From: Kiritimatiellales bacterium | GTDB taxonomy: Bacteria > Verrucomicrobiota > Kiritimatiellia > Kiritimatiellales > Pontiellaceae | Assembly (NCBI GenBank): GCA_030630445.1 | Contig: DAOVNC010000177.1 | Coordinates: 1 to 7,174, forward strand | Reading direction: 5' to 3' | Length of the DNA: 7,174 bases | Shown here: positions 6,316 through 7,174 of the stretch, piece by piece | Layout of the letters: every line of letters starts with the position of its first letter | Numbering within the stretch: the first letter of the stretch is position 1 | Program-made: the position numbers and the translations under genes | The notes under the pieces: generated by a model | What the model was told of the DNA's origin: nothing | Databases searched by the model: none | What the model saw: only the letters and a program-made list of their open reading frames with translations

Positions 6316-7174
6316 TGCACCGCCCTCTGGTTCTGGGTAATCTGGACGAAGGTGTCCTCCAGCGAATGCTCCTGCTCGGACAGCTCGCGCAACACCCATC
6401 CTTCGGTCACCGCAAGATTAAACAGCTCCTCGCGCATCTCGGAAGAATCCGCCTCGATTTCAATCCAGAGCCAGCCGTCGTTCAGCTCGCTGCAATTGCG
6501 GACATCCACACCCGCCATGGTATCGATTTTAACCATGGCCTCCTCCTTGCCGACCTTCACTTCCATTTCAATCACGGCGCAAGCATGAAGCTTTTTGTGG
6601 AGGTTTTCCTCCGTATCGGCGGCGACGATCTTTCCTTCGTTGATAATCAGGATGCGCTCGCAGATCGCCTCCACCTCCGGCAGAATATGGGTGCACAGCA
6701 GAATCGTGTGTTTTTCGGCCAGACTTTTGATCAGCTCCCGCACCTGACGGATCTGGTACGGATCCAACCCCACGGTCGGTTCGTCGAGGATCAGCAGGTC
6801 GGGATCGTGCACCAGACTATCGGCCAGTCCAACACGCTGCCGGTAGCCTTTCGAAAGCTGGCCAATGATGCGCTTCCCGACATCCGTCAAGCCGCACTGC
6901 TCCTTCACCTCGTTGATCTTCGCCTTGCGGGCGGAGGGTTTGACGCCTTTGAGTTCGGCGCGGAAGCGCAGATATTCATCGACGCGCATTTCCGGATAGA
7001 GCGGGCAGCTTTCCGGCAGATAGCCAATGCGCCGCCGAATCTCCTGCGGATGCTCGACGATATCATAGCCCGCCACTTCGATCTTCCCGGAACTCATTGG
7101 AAGATAGCCCGTCAGCATGCGCATGGTGGTGGTCTTTCCCGCCCCGTTTGGACCGAGAAACCCAACAATTTCAC
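6312..7174 (-). CDS. ABC transporter ATP-binding protein, GldA-like (5' end outside window)
   Basis: This is the cytoplasmic ATPase that powers the membrane partner encoded next. The frame is open to the right edge, so the true start is missing; by family length about 30 N-terminal residues are absent. Counting from the first complete codon at the edge, 286 residues are visible. The Walker A motif GPNGAGKTT is at residues 7-15, the signature LSKGYRQRVGLA begins near 106, Walker B LLILDEP is near 126-132, the D-loop GLDP near 135, and the switch histidine is in LLCTHILPE near 162. The signature reads LSKGY rather than LSGGQ, and the Q-loop position reads YLPES with no glutamine; both are usual for the GldA/multidrug-export type subfamily. 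Residues from about 196 to 281 form a DUF4162-like C-terminal domain ending in SLEDTFVQIT. The stop codon overlaps the permease start (GTGA), indicating translational coupling. All catalytic motifs are intact, so it should be active. The substrate cannot be read from this subunit. Confidence 0.96.
   Translation of the reverse strand, partial: EIVGFLGPNGAGKTTTMRMLTGYLPMSSGKIEVAGYDIVEHPQEIRRRIGYLPESCPLYPEMRVDEYLRFRAELKGVKPSARKAKINEVKEQCGLTDVGKRIIGQLSKGYRQRVGLADSLVHDPDLLILDEPTVGLDPYQIRQVRELIKSLAEKHTILLCTHILPEVEAICERILIINEGKIVAADTEENLHKKLHACAVIEMEVKVGKEEAMVKIDTMAGVDVRNCSELNDGWLWIEIEADSSEMREELFNLAVTEGWVLRELSEQEHSLEDTFVQITQNQRAVQ
6316..6328 (-). promoter_or_regulatory. Ribosome binding site deciding the GTG start of the permease
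   Basis: On the minus strand AGAGGG (6328 to 6323) sits 7 bases before the GTG at 6315, inside the last codons of the ATPase gene. It is the only strong Shine-Dalgarno in the window and supports the GTG start over the upstream in-frame ATG. Together with the 4-base GTGA overlap it suggests coupled translation of ATPase and permease. Confidence 0.75.

Noticed and set aside
6316..6399. Upstream ATG at 6399 as start of the permease
   Set aside because: The extra residues come from out-of-frame ATPase codons. The GTG at 6315 has a strong ribosome binding site and a GTGA overlap.
4086..7174. Assignment to gliding motility (gldA, gldF, gldG symbols)
   Set aside because: The families match, but these sets are widespread in non-gliding bacteria and no other gliding gene is visible, so gene symbols were left empty.
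1..7174. Mobile element, CRISPR array, tRNA or rRNA
   Set aside because: No transposase or integrase motifs, terminal repeats, regularly spaced repeats or RNA gene signatures were seen; almost every base is accounted for by the five genes.

Overview
The window holds five genes, all on the minus strand and packed head to tail, so transcription runs from the right edge to the left edge. In that order they are: an ABC transporter ATPase (its first codons lie beyond the right edge), an ABC-2 type permease, a GldG-like membrane-anchored periplasmic protein, a DUF4340 repeat protein, and a large AsmA-like protein that runs off the left edge. About 99% of the window is coding. The only non-coding stretches are 40 bases between permease and GldG-like gene and 11 bases between GldG-like and DUF4340 genes. 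There are no RNA genes, mobile elements, CRISPR arrays or clear terminators, and the operon promoter must lie to the right of the window.

The first four genes form the ATPase / GldF-type permease / GldG-type / DUF4340 set found in many Gram-negative bacteria. It is named after the gliding genes gldA, gldF and gldG of Bacteroidetes but also occurs in non-gliding groups, where its substrate is unknown. The unusual part here is the fifth gene. An AsmA-family protein (N-terminal membrane anchor, long beta-rich periplasmic region) starts directly on the base after the DUF4340 stop codon, in the same frame. AsmA-family proteins (AsmA, TamB, YhdP) are implicated in moving phospholipid between inner and outer membranes. 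A reasonable but unproven reading is that the five products form one envelope machine: a cytoplasmic ATPase drives a six-helix permease, coupled to two large periplasmic subunits and an AsmA-like bridge.

The organism is a didermal (outer-membrane) bacterium of moderately high G+C. The mix of GldG/DUF4340 proteins with an AsmA-like protein, weak Shine-Dalgarno sequences at three of four visible starts, and the general protein style suggest the Planctomycetes-Verrucomicrobia-Chlamydiae superphylum, perhaps Kiritimatiellota or Verrucomicrobiota. That placement is an impression from family content, not a computed result.

Gene coupling is tight: GTGA overlap (ATPase to permease), 40-base spacer (permease to GldG-like), 11-base spacer (GldG-like to DUF4340) and zero spacing (DUF4340 to AsmA-like). 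The window looks like one transcription unit with ordinary vertical codon use throughout; no sign of recent transfer was seen.
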